This document shows, in pieces, positions 7,208-16,409 of a stretch of DNA of 64,000 nt. Positions within the stretch are counted from its first letter, which is position 1. Each line of letters starts with the position of its first letter. This DNA is from DASZUK01 sp963844575. Its GTDB lineage: Bacteria; Actinomycetota; Acidimicrobiia; Acidimicrobiales; RAAP-2. The notes below the pieces were generated by a model. That model was not told where the DNA came from. It did no database searches and saw only the letters and a list, made by a program, of their open reading frames with translations. The translations under genes and the position numbers were made by a program. Location: assembly GCA_963844575.1 (NCBI GenBank), contig CAWJOU010000005.1:3162001-3226000 (forward strand). Reading direction: 5' to 3'.

Positions 7208-10200
7208 GACGAGGCTCCCTCCGGCTCCTTGGCCACCTTCTGGCTCAGCACCTGTGACGACCCGCCGGGGGCCATCGTCACGCCGTAGAGGGCGTCGCCG
7301 GTCTCCATCGTCCGCTTCTGGTGGCTGACGATGATGAGCTGGGCCTCGTCACGGAACTCGCGGACGAGGCCGAGGAACCGGTGCAGGTTGACGTCGTCGA
7401 GCGCGGCCTCGACCTCGTCCATGAGGTAGAACGGCGACGGCCGGCTCCGGAAGACGGCGAAGAGGAACGCCAGCGCCGCCAGCGAGCGCTCGCCCCCGGA
7501 CAGGAGCGAGACGCGTCGGACGTTGCGACCGGCCGGCCGGACCTCGATCTCGACGCCGGTGTGCAGCAGGTCGTCCGGCTCGGTCAGCGACAGCCGGCCG
7601 GTCCCGCCGGGGAAGAGCATGGCGACGAGCGTCGAGAAGTGCTCGTTGACGTCGGCCGCGGCCGCCGCGAACGACTGCATGATGTCGTCGTCGAGCGTGC
7701 GGATGACCTCCTGCAGCTCGCGCCGGGCCGACCGGATGTCGTCGGTCTGCGTCTCGAGCTCCCGGTGCCGCTCCTCGAGCACCGACAGCTCGTCGAGGGC
7801 GAGCGGGTTGACCGGGCCGAGCGTCGCCAGCTTGCCGGCCAGCGTCGCGGCGCGGTCGGCGGCGGTGACGTCGTCGGGCAGCTCGGGCGCCGGCACGTCG
7901 ACGACGTCGGCCGGGTCGCTGTCCAGCTCCCGCTGGACCAGCTCGGTCAGGGCCTCGGTGCGCAGGCTGACCTCGGCCGCCTCCCGGTCGAGCGCTCGGG
8001 CACGCTCGCGCACCTCGACCAGCCGACCGTCGGCGGCGGCCCGGTCGCGCCGGAGGGTTTCGAGCCGCTCTCCCCCGGCTCGGACGGCCTCGACCTGTTG
8101 GCGGTAGTCGGTCCGCAACGTCTCGAGGACGCCTTCGAGCTTCCCGCGCTCCGCGTCGACCAGCCGGCCCAACCGTTCGAGGGCCACCCCGTCGGCTTCG
8201 AGCCGCTGGCGCCGGGCGGCCGCGGCCTCGCGCTCCTCGGCGTGGCCCTCCAGCCGGCGCTCGACCTCGGCGTGCCGCTGCGTGAGGACCCGGCGCCGTT
8301 CGTCGAGCCCGGCCGCCCGCACCTCGAGGCCGCGGATCGCCGAGACGAGCTCTTCCCGGCGGGCCTGCAGCACTGCCCACGCGGCCACGGCCGCGGCCGC
8401 CCGCTCGGTCGCCTCGGTCGCGGCCGCCTCCAGGGCGGGCAGGCCCTCCTCCAGCTCGACCAGCGCGGCCCGGTCGGCCTCGACCTGGGTCGCCGACTCG
8501 TCCCGGGCCCGTCGGGCGTCCTCCAGCTCGGCGGCGATCCGGTCCCGCTCCTGGGCCGAACGCGACCGGTCGGTGGCGACGGCGGCCCGGGCGGCCTCGT
8601 GACGGTCGGCGGCGCGGGCCGCGGTGCCGGCGGCGACGCGGGCCGCCTCGAGGGCCCGACGCGCCTCGGCCAGCTCGCCGGTCGCCCGGTCGGCCTGCAC
8701 CGCGGCCTCCTGGGCCCGGTGCTGCGCCTCCTCGACGGCCGCGGCCGTGACGACGCCGGTGGTCGACCGGACCCGCCACCCCGAATCGGCGAACCGATCG
8801 CCGTGGCCGGTGACGACGACGAGGTCCGGACGGTCGAGCGCCAGGTCGACGGCCCGCTCCCAGTCGGCGACCCGGACGGCCTGGCCGACGAGGGCGTCGA
8901 GCACGCCGCCGACCCCCGCGGCACCGACACCCGGCGCGCCGGTCCCGCCCCGCAGCCGGATGTGCGGCCGTACCGGCTCGGCCCCGGCCGGGAGCGATCC
9001 CGCGTCGACACCGAGCACTCGAGTGTCGGCTGACCCGGCGCCGGTCGCGGCGCGGGCGGCCAGCAGCGCGCCGGTCGCGCCCTGCTCGTGCAGCCGGGCC
9101 AGCGCCACCCGAACGGCCTCCCGACCGTCGACGACGACGGCCGCCATCGATGCGCCGGCCGCGGCCTCGAACGCGGCCTCCCAGCCGGCGTCGATCTCGA
9201 CCAGATCGACGAGTGAGCCGACGACGCCGTCGACGCCGGCCAGCAGCTCCCGGCCGCCGGCCCCCTCCAGCTCCTGGAGCGCCCGGGCGAGCGCCTCGGC
9301 CCGGGCGGCCGTCCGGTGCCGCTGCTGCTCGGCCACGTGCGCCGTCCGTTCGGCCGTCTCGGCCCGCCGGACCGCGTCTTGCTGCGCGGCGTCCGCCGCC
9401 TCGGCCTCACCACCGAGCCGGACGGCCTCCGCCTCCAGCTCGGTCGCAGTCGTCATCAGCTCGCCGGCCGACCGGTCGAGCGCGGCGATCCGCTCGTCGA
9501 CCGTCACGATCCGCCGGTCGAGGCCGTCCAGGTTCCGTTGGTCCTGGTCGAGCGCTCGTCGGCGCAGCTCGATCCGGCCGCGGGCCGCCGTCAGCGCGTC
9601 GGCCGCGGCCAGCTGGTCGGCCCCGTCCCCCCACGCCTCGGCGTGCCGGCGCTCGTCGTCGGCCAGGGCCGATGTCGTCCGGTCGAGGGTGTCGCGCTCG
9701 GGCTCCAGGGCCGTCGCCTCGTCGGTGGCCTCGGCCAGCTCGTCGGCCAGCCGGGCCCCCTCGGCCTCGAGCGTCGAGACGACGTCGACGTCGGCCGCCG
9801 CGTCGAGGGCGGCGGCGAGCGACCGGGACCGCTCCCGGAGCACGCCGGCCGTCCCGCGGGTCCGCTCGACCAGGCCCTGGACGCGACCGAGGGCGGACGC
9901 CAGGTCCTCCTCCCGGCGCGACGACAGCTCGGCCGCGGTGGCCGCCGCGGCCTCGTCGAGGGCGACGACGGCCCGCTGCAGCTCGGTCTCCTCGGCCGCC
10001 AGCGCGGTCAGCCCCGCCGCCGCGGCCTGGCGTCGCGTCCCGAGCTCGCGCAGCTCCTGCCCGGCGAGGTACCGGCGGATGGTCCGGAGCTCGTCGGCCA
10101 TCGCGGCGTGCGAGCGGGCCGCCGCGGCCTGACGCTCGAGGGGGCGGATCTGCCGGCGGACCTCGCGCACGAGGTCGCCGAGCCGCTCCAGGTTCTCCTG

Positions 10201-10752
10201 GGTGGCCGCCAGCCGGCGTTCCGCCCGCTCCCGGCGCCGGCGGTGCTTGAGTACCCCGGCGGCCTCCTCGATGATCCCCCGCCGCTCCTCCGGCCGGGCG
10301 TTCAGGACCGCGTCGAGCTGGCCCTGACCGATGATCATGTGCTGCTGGCGGCCGACCCCCGAGTCGCTCAGCAGCTCTTGGATGTCGAGCAGGCGGCACG
10401 CGGTGCCGTTGATGGCGTACTCGCTGTCACCGGAACGGAAGAGCGTCCGGGTGATCGTCACCTCGGCCATGTCGACCGGGAGCTTGCCCGACCCGTTGTC
10501 GATCGTCAGCGACACCTCGGCCCGGCCCAGCGCCGGTCGGCTGTTCGTCCCGGCGAAGATGACGTCCTCCATCTTCGCCGATCGCAACGACCGCGGACCC
10601 TGGGCGCCGAGCACCCACGTCACCGCGTCGACGACGTTCGACTTGCCACTGCCGTTGGGGCCGACGACGACCGTGATCCCCGGCTCGAACTCGAGCACCG
10701 TGGGGTCGGCGAACGACTTGAACCCCTTCATGCTCAGCGACTTCAGGAACAT
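7204..10752 (-). CDS. smc: Chromosome segregation protein SMC
   Basis: Structural maintenance of chromosomes ATPase, the core of bacterial condensin. At 1182 residues it is full length: Walker A GPNGSGKSNVVDAV near the N terminus, a long Ala/Glu/Arg coiled coil, a hinge around 500-640 (GVDGVVGSLVDLVEID onward), the return coiled coil, then the signature LLSGGERSLAALAFLFA and Walker B PFYLMDEVEAALDDVN. It overlaps ftsY by 4 bp. scpA and scpB are not in this window. Confidence 0.97.
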   Translation of the reverse strand: MFLKSLSMKGFKSFADPTVLEFEPGITVVVGPNGSGKSNVVDAVTWVLGAQGPRSLRSAKMEDVIFAGTNSRPALGRAEVSLTIDNGSGKLPVDMAEVTITRTLFRSGDSEYAINGTACRLLDIQELLSDSGVGRQQHMIIGQGQLDAVLNARPEERRGIIEEAAGVLKHRRRRERAERRLAATQENLERLGDLVREVRRQIRPLERQAAAARSHAAMADELRTIRRYLAGQELRELGTRRQAAAAGLTALAAEETELQRAVVALDEAAAATAAELSSRREEDLASALGRVQGLVERTRGTAGVLRERSRSLAAALDAAADVDVVSTLEAEGARLADELAEATDEATALEPERDTLDRTTSALADDERRHAEAWGDGADQLAAADALTAARGRIELRRRALDQDQRNLDGLDRRIVTVDERIAALDRSAGELMTTATELEAEAVRLGGEAEAADAAQQDAVRRAETAERTAHVAEQQRHRTAARAEALARALQELEGAGGRELLAGVDGVVGSLVDLVEIDAGWEAAFEAAAGASMAAVVVDGREAVRVALARLHEQGATGALLAARAATGAGSADTRVLGVDAGSLPAGAEPVRPHIRLRGGTGAPGVGAAGVGGVLDALVGQAVRVADWERAVDLALDRPDLVVVTGHGDRFADSGWRVRSTTGVVTAAAVEEAQHRAQEAAVQADRATGELAEARRALEAARVAAGTAARAADRHEAARAAVATDRSRSAQERDRIAAELEDARRARDESATQVEADRAALVELEEGLPALEAAATEATERAAAAVAAWAVLQARREELVSAIRGLEVRAAGLDERRRVLTQRHAEVERRLEGHAEEREAAAARRQRLEADGVALERLGRLVDAERGKLEGVLETLRTDYRQQVEAVRAGGERLETLRRDRAAADGRLVEVRERARALDREAAEVSLRTEALTELVQRELDSDPADVVDVPAPELPDDVTAADRAATLAGKLATLGPVNPLALDELSVLEERHRELETQTDDIRSARRELQEVIRTLDDDIMQSFAAAAADVNEHFSTLVAMLFPGGTGRLSLTEPDDLLHTGVEIEVRPAGRNVRRVSLLSGGERSLAALAFLFAVFRSRPSPFYLMDEVEAALDDVNLHRFLGLVREFRDEAQLIIVSHQKRTMETGDALYGVTMAPGGSSQVLSQKVAKEPEGASS

Positions 10753-10830
10753 CGGATTTCGACCCTACTGGATTTGTTTTGACCCGCCCGGGGCCCGGCC
10801 GGCCTCGTCATGGCCGACCCGGCCCGCCCG

Positions 10831-10860
10831 GCCGGGGTCAGATCGGCCGGGGTCAGATCT
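10831..10860. repeat. 15-bp tandem duplication spanning the mutM stop codon
   Basis: The unit gccggggtcagatcg occurs at 10831 and again, with one change in the last base, at 10846. On the minus strand this places a second in-frame TGA five codons after the mutM stop, so mutM ends ATC TGA and then repeats ATC TGA. Confidence 0.9.
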
Positions 10861-11764
10861 GACAGTGCTCGCAGAAGAAGGTGGAACGGCCGCCGAACTT
10901 GACGCGGACGATCGCGTTCCGGCAGCGGCGGCAGGGCTGGCCCTCGCGGTCGTAGACCTGGTGGCTGCCCTGGTAGTCGCCGATCTCGCCGAAGAGGTCC
11001 CGGTACTGCTCGTCGCCGAGCGTCGAGCCGCGGTGCTTGATGGCGTCGGCCAGCGTCTCGACCATCGACCGGTAGAGGCGCCGGGTCTCGATGGCGGATA
11101 GGCTGTCGGAGGACCGGTCATAGCGGAGGCCGGCGGTGAAGAGGATCTCGTCGGAGTAGAGGTTGCCGATGCCGGCGACGAACTGCTGGTCCATGAGCAG
11201 GGCCTTCAGACCGACGTGGCGCTGGCGCAGCATGACCGCGAAACGGTCCCAGCTCATCATGTCCTCGATCGGGTCGAAGCCGAGATGGGCCAGCTCGGGC
11301 ACCTGGCGACGGAGGACGGCACCGGCACCCGACGAACCGGAGGACGAGGACGACGACGCGGTGGCGACCGGCGCCCCGGTGCCGTCGGTGGCCGGGGTGG
11401 CGACGAACAGCTCGCCGAACGTGCGCGGGTCGACGTACCGCAGCTCACCGCCCTGGGTGAACGTGATGACGACGTGCGTGTGCTTCGGCTTGGGCTCCTT
11501 GACGCTCTTGACCCGCAGGAGCTGCCCGCTCATCCCGAGATGGACGACGAGGCTGTCACCGTTGTCGAGCGTCAGGACGAGGTACTTGCCGAGCCGGCCG
11601 ACGGCCTTGATGGACCGGCCCTCGAGCAGCGTGCGGAACTGCTTGGCGCTCGGATGGCGGCGGACGGACCGGCCGTTGGCGACGGCGACGGTCTTGATCC
11701 GCCGGCCGACGACCTCTTTGGCGAGGTCCTGGCGAAGGGTCTCGACCTCGGGCAACTCAGGCAT
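10853..11764 (-). CDS. mutM: Formamidopyrimidine-DNA glycosylase MutM
   Basis: Base-excision repair glycosylase and AP lyase for 8-oxoguanine and FaPy lesions. Catalytic PELPEVETLR follows the initiator Met; Lys60 is in GKYLVL. The helix-two-turn-helix part is DQQFVAGIGNLYSDEILF. The C-terminal zinc finger is CRRC...CEHC. The 303-residue protein is longer than usual because of a Ser/Gly-rich insert (122-152, with SSSSSSGSSG) between the two domains. ATG 11764 is chosen from the mandatory N-terminal Pro and overlaps the rnc stop by 8 bp. Confidence 0.95.
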   Translation of the reverse strand: MPELPEVETLRQDLAKEVVGRRIKTVAVANGRSVRRHPSAKQFRTLLEGRSIKAVGRLGKYLVLTLDNGDSLVVHLGMSGQLLRVKSVKEPKPKHTHVVITFTQGGELRYVDPRTFGELFVATPATDGTGAPVATASSSSSSGSSGAGAVLRRQVPELAHLGFDPIEDMMSWDRFAVMLRQRHVGLKALLMDQQFVAGIGNLYSDEILFTAGLRYDRSSDSLSAIETRRLYRSMVETLADAIKHRGSTLGDEQYRDLFGEIGDYQGSHQVYDREGQPCRRCRNAIVRVKFGGRSTFFCEHCQI

Positions 11765-12467
11765 CACGGAGCTCCTGCCAGGCGTTCCGGGCGGCTTCTT
11801 GCTCGGCGTCCTTCTTCGACGAGCCCTCGCCGGTCCCTCGGACGACGCCACCGACGAGCACCTCGGCGACGTAGTGGCGGTCGTGGTCCGGCCCGGAGCC
11901 GGCGATCGCGTACCGGGGGACGCCGTCGCCCTGGCGGACGGTCAGCTCCTGCAACCGGCTCTTGTGGTCGAAGTCGTCCGGCTCGGCGGCGGCATGGACG
12001 AGGCGCTCGCCGACCAGCTGGAGGATCAGCGATCGGGCGGCCTCCCAGCCGGCGTCGAGGTAGACCGCGCCGATCACCGCCTCCAAGGCGTCGGCCAGGA
12101 TCGACGCCTTGGTCCGCCCGCCGGACGCCTCCTCGCCCCGTCCGAGCAGCAGCACTTCGCCGACACCGAGCTCGTCGGCGATCTCGGCGAGGACCCGGGC
12201 GTTGACGACGGCGGCGCGCATCTTGGCCAGCTGCCCCTCGGGCAGGTCGGGGTAGAGCCGGTAGCTGTGCTCGGCGACGACGAGGCCGAGCACCGCGTCG
12301 CCGAGGAACTCGAGGCGCTCGTTCGACGGGGCGCCGTCCTGCTCGCCGCACCAGCTGCGATGCGACAAGGCCTGGTGCAGCAGGCCAGGGTCAGCGAAGT
12401 CGTGGGCCAGCCGCTCTGCCAGTCCGGCGCCCCCCATCGCGGCCGTGGTCGACGATGGGCCGGTCAA
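11757..12467 (-). CDS. rnc: Ribonuclease III
   Basis: Double-strand-specific endoribonuclease that matures rRNA and turns over structured RNA. The 236 residues contain the signature NERLEFLGDAVLGLVV, the second catalytic acidic segment ADALEAVIGAVYLDAG, and a C-terminal dsRNA-binding domain (HKSRLQELTVRQ... GSSKKDAEQEAARNAW). It is coupled at both ends: ATGA overlap with acpP upstream and an 8-bp overlap with mutM downstream. Confidence 0.96.
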   Translation of the reverse strand: MTGPSSTTAAMGGAGLAERLAHDFADPGLLHQALSHRSWCGEQDGAPSNERLEFLGDAVLGLVVAEHSYRLYPDLPEGQLAKMRAAVVNARVLAEIADELGVGEVLLLGRGEEASGGRTKASILADALEAVIGAVYLDAGWEAARSLILQLVGERLVHAAAEPDDFDHKSRLQELTVRQGDGVPRYAIAGSGPDHDRHYVAEVLVGGVVRGTGEGSSKKDAEQEAARNAWQELRDA

Positions 12468-12760
12468 TCGGCCCCGAGCTTGGCGACGACGTAGTCGACC
12501 GCGTCACGGACCGTGCGGAGATCCTCGAGGTCCTCGTCGTCGATCCGGAAGCCGACGGTGCGCTCGCCGAGATCCTCTTCCAGGGCCTCGACCAGCTCGA
12601 TCAGGGCGAGGGAGTCGGCGTCGAGGTCCTCGGCGAACGACGATCCCTCGGTGATCCGGGCCGGGTCGGTCTCCAAGATGTCGGCCAGCAGGTCCCTGAT
12701 CAGCTCGAAGACGCCCTGCCGGTCGAGGGGGCCTCGGTCGATATGGGTCTCTGCGGGCAC
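12464..12760 (-). CDS. acpP: Acyl carrier protein
   Basis: Carrier of acyl intermediates in fatty-acid synthesis. The 98-residue acidic protein has the phosphopantetheine site DADSLALIELVEALEE with the attachment Ser in DSL. A short N-terminal extension precedes the usual start of helix 1 (VFELIRDLLADILE). The GTG start at 12760 has GGAG about six bases upstream. It sits between plsX and rnc, the same local order as in many bacteria. Confidence 0.93.
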   Translation of the reverse strand: MPAETHIDRGPLDRQGVFELIRDLLADILETDPARITEGSSFAEDLDADSLALIELVEALEEDLGERTVGFRIDDEDLEDLRTVRDAVDYVVAKLGAD

Positions 12761-12836
12761 GTTGGCTCCAGGCGCTTCGGGGACGGTAGGGCACGCATGA
12801 TACCGGCCGCCGGGCCGACCAGGAGCACCGCCGGGG

Positions 12837-13853
12837 TCAGGCCGGGGCGACGGCCGCCGCGAGATGGTCGACCAGGCCGCCTTTGGCCAGGTCGTAGGCG
12901 ACGCGGATGGCGTTCAGCATGGCCGTCGACGACGACGAGCCGTGGCTGATGACGCAGACCCCGTCGACGCCGAGCAGCATCGCGCCGCCGGTGTTCTCCG
13001 GGTCGAATTCGGCGGCGATCGGCAGCAGGTGCGGGAGCAACACCTCGGCGGCGGCCTTCGTGGCGTCGTCGGTGCCGAACACCCCCCAGAGCGTCTCGAG
13101 CAGGAAGCGCAGCGACCCCTCCAGCGACTTGAGCGTGACGTTGCCGGTGAAGCCGTCGGTCACGACGACGTCGGCCGGCGACGGCAGCAGGTCGCGACCC
13201 TCGAGGTTGCCGACGAACCGCACGCCGGCGTCGGCGTCGGCCAGGAGCGCATGGGCCTCTTTGACGAGCGGACTGCCCTTGGTCGGCTCCTCGCCGATCG
13301 ACAGCAGGCCGACCGCCGGGTCGTCGATGCCGTAGCGGGCGGCCACGTAGGCCGCGCCCATCTGGCCGAACTGGACGAGCATGGCGGCGGTGCACTCGGC
13401 GTTGGCCCCGGCGTCGACGAGCACGGCCGGGGCCCGGCCGAGCCGGGGCAACGGGGTGGCGATGCACGGTCGCACGACGCCGGGGAGGCGGCCCATCCGG
13501 AGCAGGGCGGACGCCATCGTGGCGCCGGTGTTCCCGGCGCTGACCATCGCCGAGGCCCGGCCGTCGCGGACGAGCTCGGCCACGCGGACGAGGGACGAGT
13601 CCTTCTTGCGCCGGACACCCTGCGCGGGGTCCTCGTGCATGGCGATGACCTCGGCGCACGGGACGAGGTCGAGGCCGGCGGTGTCGCCAACCTGGTCCGG
13701 CGGCCCGACGAGGACGACCGGGATCCCTTCGTCGGCCGCCCGACGGGCCCCGGCGACGATCTCGCCCGGCGCCTGGTCGCCGCCGACGGCATCGACGGCG
13801 ACCGGAAGGCTGGCCAGCGCCTCTTTCGAGGGGCGCTGGGCCTTCGGACTCAT
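12837..13853 (-). CDS. plsX: Phosphate acyltransferase PlsX
   Basis: Converts acyl-ACP to acyl-phosphate, the first committed step of phospholipid synthesis in most bacteria. The 338 residues carry the N-terminal VAVDAVGGDQAPGEIVAGA, the central SAGNTGATMASALLRMGRLPGV and the late segment DGFTGNVTLKSLEG. ATG 13853 lies one base after the rpmF stop. Together with rpmF and acpP it forms the rpmF-plsX-acpP order seen across bacteria. Confidence 0.96.
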   Translation of the reverse strand: MSPKAQRPSKEALASLPVAVDAVGGDQAPGEIVAGARRAADEGIPVVLVGPPDQVGDTAGLDLVPCAEVIAMHEDPAQGVRRKKDSSLVRVAELVRDGRASAMVSAGNTGATMASALLRMGRLPGVVRPCIATPLPRLGRAPAVLVDAGANAECTAAMLVQFGQMGAAYVAARYGIDDPAVGLLSIGEEPTKGSPLVKEAHALLADADAGVRFVGNLEGRDLLPSPADVVVTDGFTGNVTLKSLEGSLRFLLETLWGVFGTDDATKAAAEVLLPHLLPIAAEFDPENTGGAMLLGVDGVCVISHGSSSSTAMLNAIRVAYDLAKGGLVDHLAAAVAPA

Positions 13854-13854
13854 G

Positions 13855-14034
13855 TCAGTCGACCTCGACGGCCTGCCGACCCTTGTACCAACCGCAGTTG
13901 GGGCAGACGACGTGGGGGAGCTTGGCCTCGTGGCAGTGCGGGCAGACGCTGCGGGGCGGCAGCTCGAGCCGCCAGTTGGCGGCCTGCCGGCTGCGGCCCT
14001 TGGCCTTGGATGTCTTCTTCTTCGGGACGGCCAT
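13855..14034 (-). CDS. rpmF: 50S ribosomal protein L32
   Basis: A 59-residue ribosomal protein beginning MAVPKKKTSKAKGRSRQA. It has a zinc ribbon of two CxxC motifs (CPHCHEAKLPHVVCPNCGWY). It is basic at the N terminus, as expected for L32. It lies between the DUF177 gene and plsX, its usual place. Confidence 0.95.
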   Translation of the reverse strand: MAVPKKKTSKAKGRSRQAANWRLELPPRSVCPHCHEAKLPHVVCPNCGWYKGRQAVEVD

Positions 14035-14106
14035 CGTCAGCTCTCCAGGATCGTGCTCGCTCCGGGCGCCGGACGACCCGTAGTGGGTCGGTCTCGCCGG
14101 GCCGGC

Positions 14107-14637
14107 CTACTGGGCCGGCCGGAGCACGTCGAGATTAGCCCAACGCGGGTCCCTCGGCGCCACGCAGCCGCAGTCCTCGTGGTTGCGATCGGCCCCGCAG
14201 GTCGAGCAGAGGCCGCGGCAGCCGTCCTGGCAGAGCGGGGCCAGCGGCAGCTCGAGCACGATCGCCTCGCGGGCCATCGGGGCCAGGTCGAGGGCGTCGT
14301 CGACGATCGGGTACGCCTCGTCGTCCTCCGGCGCCGGCCGCTCGACGAACCGCTCGCGGACGCTGATGACGAGCTCACCGTCGACCGGCACCGCGCAGCG
14401 CCGGCAGGCGCCGCGCCACGGCGCGCTGACGGTCCCGGTGGCCATGACGCCGCCGATGAACGACTCGAGCACGACGTCGCAGGTCACATCGGCGTCGTCG
14501 GGCACGACGCTGTCGGCGGTCGGCCGGCCGACGATGACGTGGTCGGGATCGATCGGGCCACGGCGAACCTCGTGCCACCGGGCGCCGGTGACGCGCCGGA
14601 GTCGAGCGATGTGGACCACGAAGGGGCTCTCGGGCAT
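14107..14637 (-). CDS. DUF177 (YceD-type) protein
   Basis: YceD/DUF177 family protein, always linked to rpmF and implicated in 23S rRNA metabolism in plants and bacteria. The 176-residue protein has the two halves of the family: an ACRRC pair followed by VPVDGELVISVRERF, and the C-terminal cysteine cluster CQDGCRGLCSTCGADRN. It is transcribed toward rpmF with a 72-bp gap. Confidence 0.88.
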   Translation of the reverse strand: MPESPFVVHIARLRRVTGARWHEVRRGPIDPDHVIVGRPTADSVVPDDADVTCDVVLESFIGGVMATGTVSAPWRGACRRCAVPVDGELVISVRERFVERPAPEDDEAYPIVDDALDLAPMAREAIVLELPLAPLCQDGCRGLCSTCGADRNHEDCGCVAPRDPRWANLDVLRPAQ

Positions 14638-14697
14638 CGTCAGCCTCCTCTCCCTCTCGACTCTCCCTCTCCGCCGGCGGGATCGGCCGGGGCCGGC

Positions 14698-15282
14698 CTA
14701 CGCCAGGTCCTGGTCGAAGAACCCGTCCTCGGTACCGTCGTCCTCCCGGCCACCGGGGACCGGCACCGGTACCGGCTCGGCCGGCGGCGCGGTCGCCTGC
14801 AGCTTCGCCCGACCGGCTTGGACGGTTCGCACGATCCGCTCGAGCACGATCTCCATCCCGGCCAACTTCTGGTCGCAGTAGTCCTCGGCCTCGTGGCGCA
14901 TCCGCCGGGCCTCTTCGTTGGCGTCGTCGAGGATGCGCTGCGCGACCTGGTTGGCCTGACGGACGACCTCGGTGCGCGAGACCATGTGCTCGGCCTGGGC
15001 CCGGACGTCGTCCATCAACGCCTCGGCCTCGCGCTCGCGCTCGGCCATGAACTCGGCCCGCTCGCGGAGCAGCCAGCGGGCCTCCCGCAGCTCGTCCGGC
15101 AGCCGTTCGAGGGCCTCGGCGAGCAGGTCGACGATCTCGTCCCGGGAGACGAGGACGGACGCGGACAGCGGCATCGCCTTGGCCGCGTTGACGACGTCGA
15201 GGACCCGGTGGATCAGGCCCTCCGAGTCCAGGTCGTCGGCCGTGTCGGGGCCTTCGGGGGCATCCTCGAAGAGATCGGTCAT
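14698..15282 (-). CDS. Coiled-coil DivIVA/SepIVA-like protein
   Basis: A 194-residue, strongly charged coiled-coil protein. Residues 20-60 resemble the start of DivIVA-type proteins (IHRVLDVVNAAKAMPLSASVL). They are followed by a long heptad region rich in Arg, Glu and Ala (RERAEFMAEREREAEALMDD) and a Pro/Val-rich acidic tail. The position between coaD and DUF177 matches mycobacterial SepIVA, a regulator of septation and cell-envelope growth; assignment to that role is by context. It is coupled to coaD by a 4-bp overlap. Confidence 0.75.
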   Translation of the reverse strand: MTDLFEDAPEGPDTADDLDSEGLIHRVLDVVNAAKAMPLSASVLVSRDEIVDLLAEALERLPDELREARWLLRERAEFMAEREREAEALMDDVRAQAEHMVSRTEVVRQANQVAQRILDDANEEARRMRHEAEDYCDQKLAGMEIVLERIVRTVQAGRAKLQATAPPAEPVPVPVPGGREDDGTEDGFFDQDLA

Positions 15283-15788
15283 CGTGCCTCTCCTTCGTCG
15301 GCGGTGCCGACTTCGGCGAACTTCTTCTCCAACCGCTCCACGACGATCCTGGGCACGAACGCGGAGACGTCACCGCCGAAGCGGGCGACCTCGCGGAGCA
15401 GGCGAGAGGCGATGAACGAATGGGCCGAGCTGGTCGGGATGAAGACCGTCTCGACCCCGGAGAGCTGCCGGTTCATCTGGGCCATCTGCAGCTCGTTCTC
15501 GAAGTCGGAGACCGCCCGGAGGCCCTTGACGATGGCCGACGCGCCGACGTCGCGGGCGACGTTCACGACGAGCGTGCTGACCGACTCGGTCCGCACGCCG
15601 GGCAGGTGGCCGAGCGACTCCTCGAGCATCTCCCGACGCTCTTCCAGCGTGAACAGCGGGGCGTTTTTCTGCGGGTTCCGGACGACGGCCACGACGACCT
15701 CGTCGAAGAGCCGCGCCGCCCTCTCGACCACCTCGAGGTGGCCGTTGTGGAAGGGGTCGAACGAGCCGGGGAGGAGGGCGACCCTCAC
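15279..15788 (-). CDS. coaD: Phosphopantetheine adenylyltransferase
   Basis: Penultimate enzyme of coenzyme A synthesis: pantetheine phosphate plus ATP gives dephospho-CoA. The 169-residue protein has the nucleotidyltransferase motif GSFDPFHNGHLEVVERAA with HxGH as HNGH, VVRNPQKNAPLFTLEER, and the C-terminal SSAHSFIASRLLREVARFGG. ATG 15788 overlaps the rsmD stop and its stop overlaps the SepIVA-like gene, so three genes are translationally linked. Confidence 0.96.
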   Translation of the reverse strand: MRVALLPGSFDPFHNGHLEVVERAARLFDEVVVAVVRNPQKNAPLFTLEERREMLEESLGHLPGVRTESVSTLVVNVARDVGASAIVKGLRAVSDFENELQMAQMNRQLSGVETVFIPTSSAHSFIASRLLREVARFGGDVSAFVPRIVVERLEKKFAEVGTADEGEAR

Positions 15789-16360
15789 GAGACGCTCGCC
15801 GGCGCCGCGGCGCGGGCGGGGGTGGTTGCGGGGGGTGCTGCAGGCGTCAGGCGAGCCACGGTTACGAGCGTACCGCCGTAGCGGCGGGCTCTATGGACAG
15901 CCCAGCCGGCCGGCACGTCGACCTCGCGGGCCGACTCGAGCACGGCGACGGCCGCTCGCAGCGAGCCGAGCAGCGTCGTCCAGTCGCCGAACGCGTACGG
16001 CGGGTCGCAGAGGGCGACGTCGACCGGTGGGCACCGCGAGAGCCAACCGGGCAGCTCCGCCCGCACCACCGTCACCGACCGACCGGCCAGGCCGGTGGCG
16101 GCCAGGTTGGCCCGTACGGCCTCGAGCGCCGCGGTGTCGTGGTCGACGAACGTGACGTCCGCCGCCCCTCGCGACAGCGCCTCGGCCCCGAGGGCGCCGC
16201 TGCCGCAGAACAGGTCGACGACCGACGCGCCCTCGACCCCGCCCATCGACCCGAGGATGTCGAAGATGGACTCCCTCACCCGGTCCGACGTGGGGCGGAC
16301 GCCGGCCGGCAGCCGCGCCGGGAGCTTCCGGCCCCGGCTGGATCCGCCGATCACGCGCAC
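15785..16360 (-). CDS. rsmD: 16S rRNA (guanine-N2)-methyltransferase RsmD
   Basis: Methylates G966 of 16S rRNA. The 191-residue protein starts MRVIGGSSRGRKL and has PTSDRVRESIFDIL, the SAM-binding motif VDLFCGSGALGAEALSRGA and the catalytic DPPY in VALCDPPYAFGDW. The C-terminal 20 residues are a low-complexity Ala/Pro tail. It overlaps coaD by 4 bp. Confidence 0.95.
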   Translation of the reverse strand: MRVIGGSSRGRKLPARLPAGVRPTSDRVRESIFDILGSMGGVEGASVVDLFCGSGALGAEALSRGAADVTFVDHDTAALEAVRANLAATGLAGRSVTVVRAELPGWLSRCPPVDVALCDPPYAFGDWTTLLGSLRAAVAVLESAREVDVPAGWAVHRARRYGGTLVTVARLTPAAPPATTPARAAAPASVS

Positions 16361-16409
16361 GCCACCACCGTACCGCCAACCGGTCGCTCGTCGGACGACC
16401 CCCGGCGAC

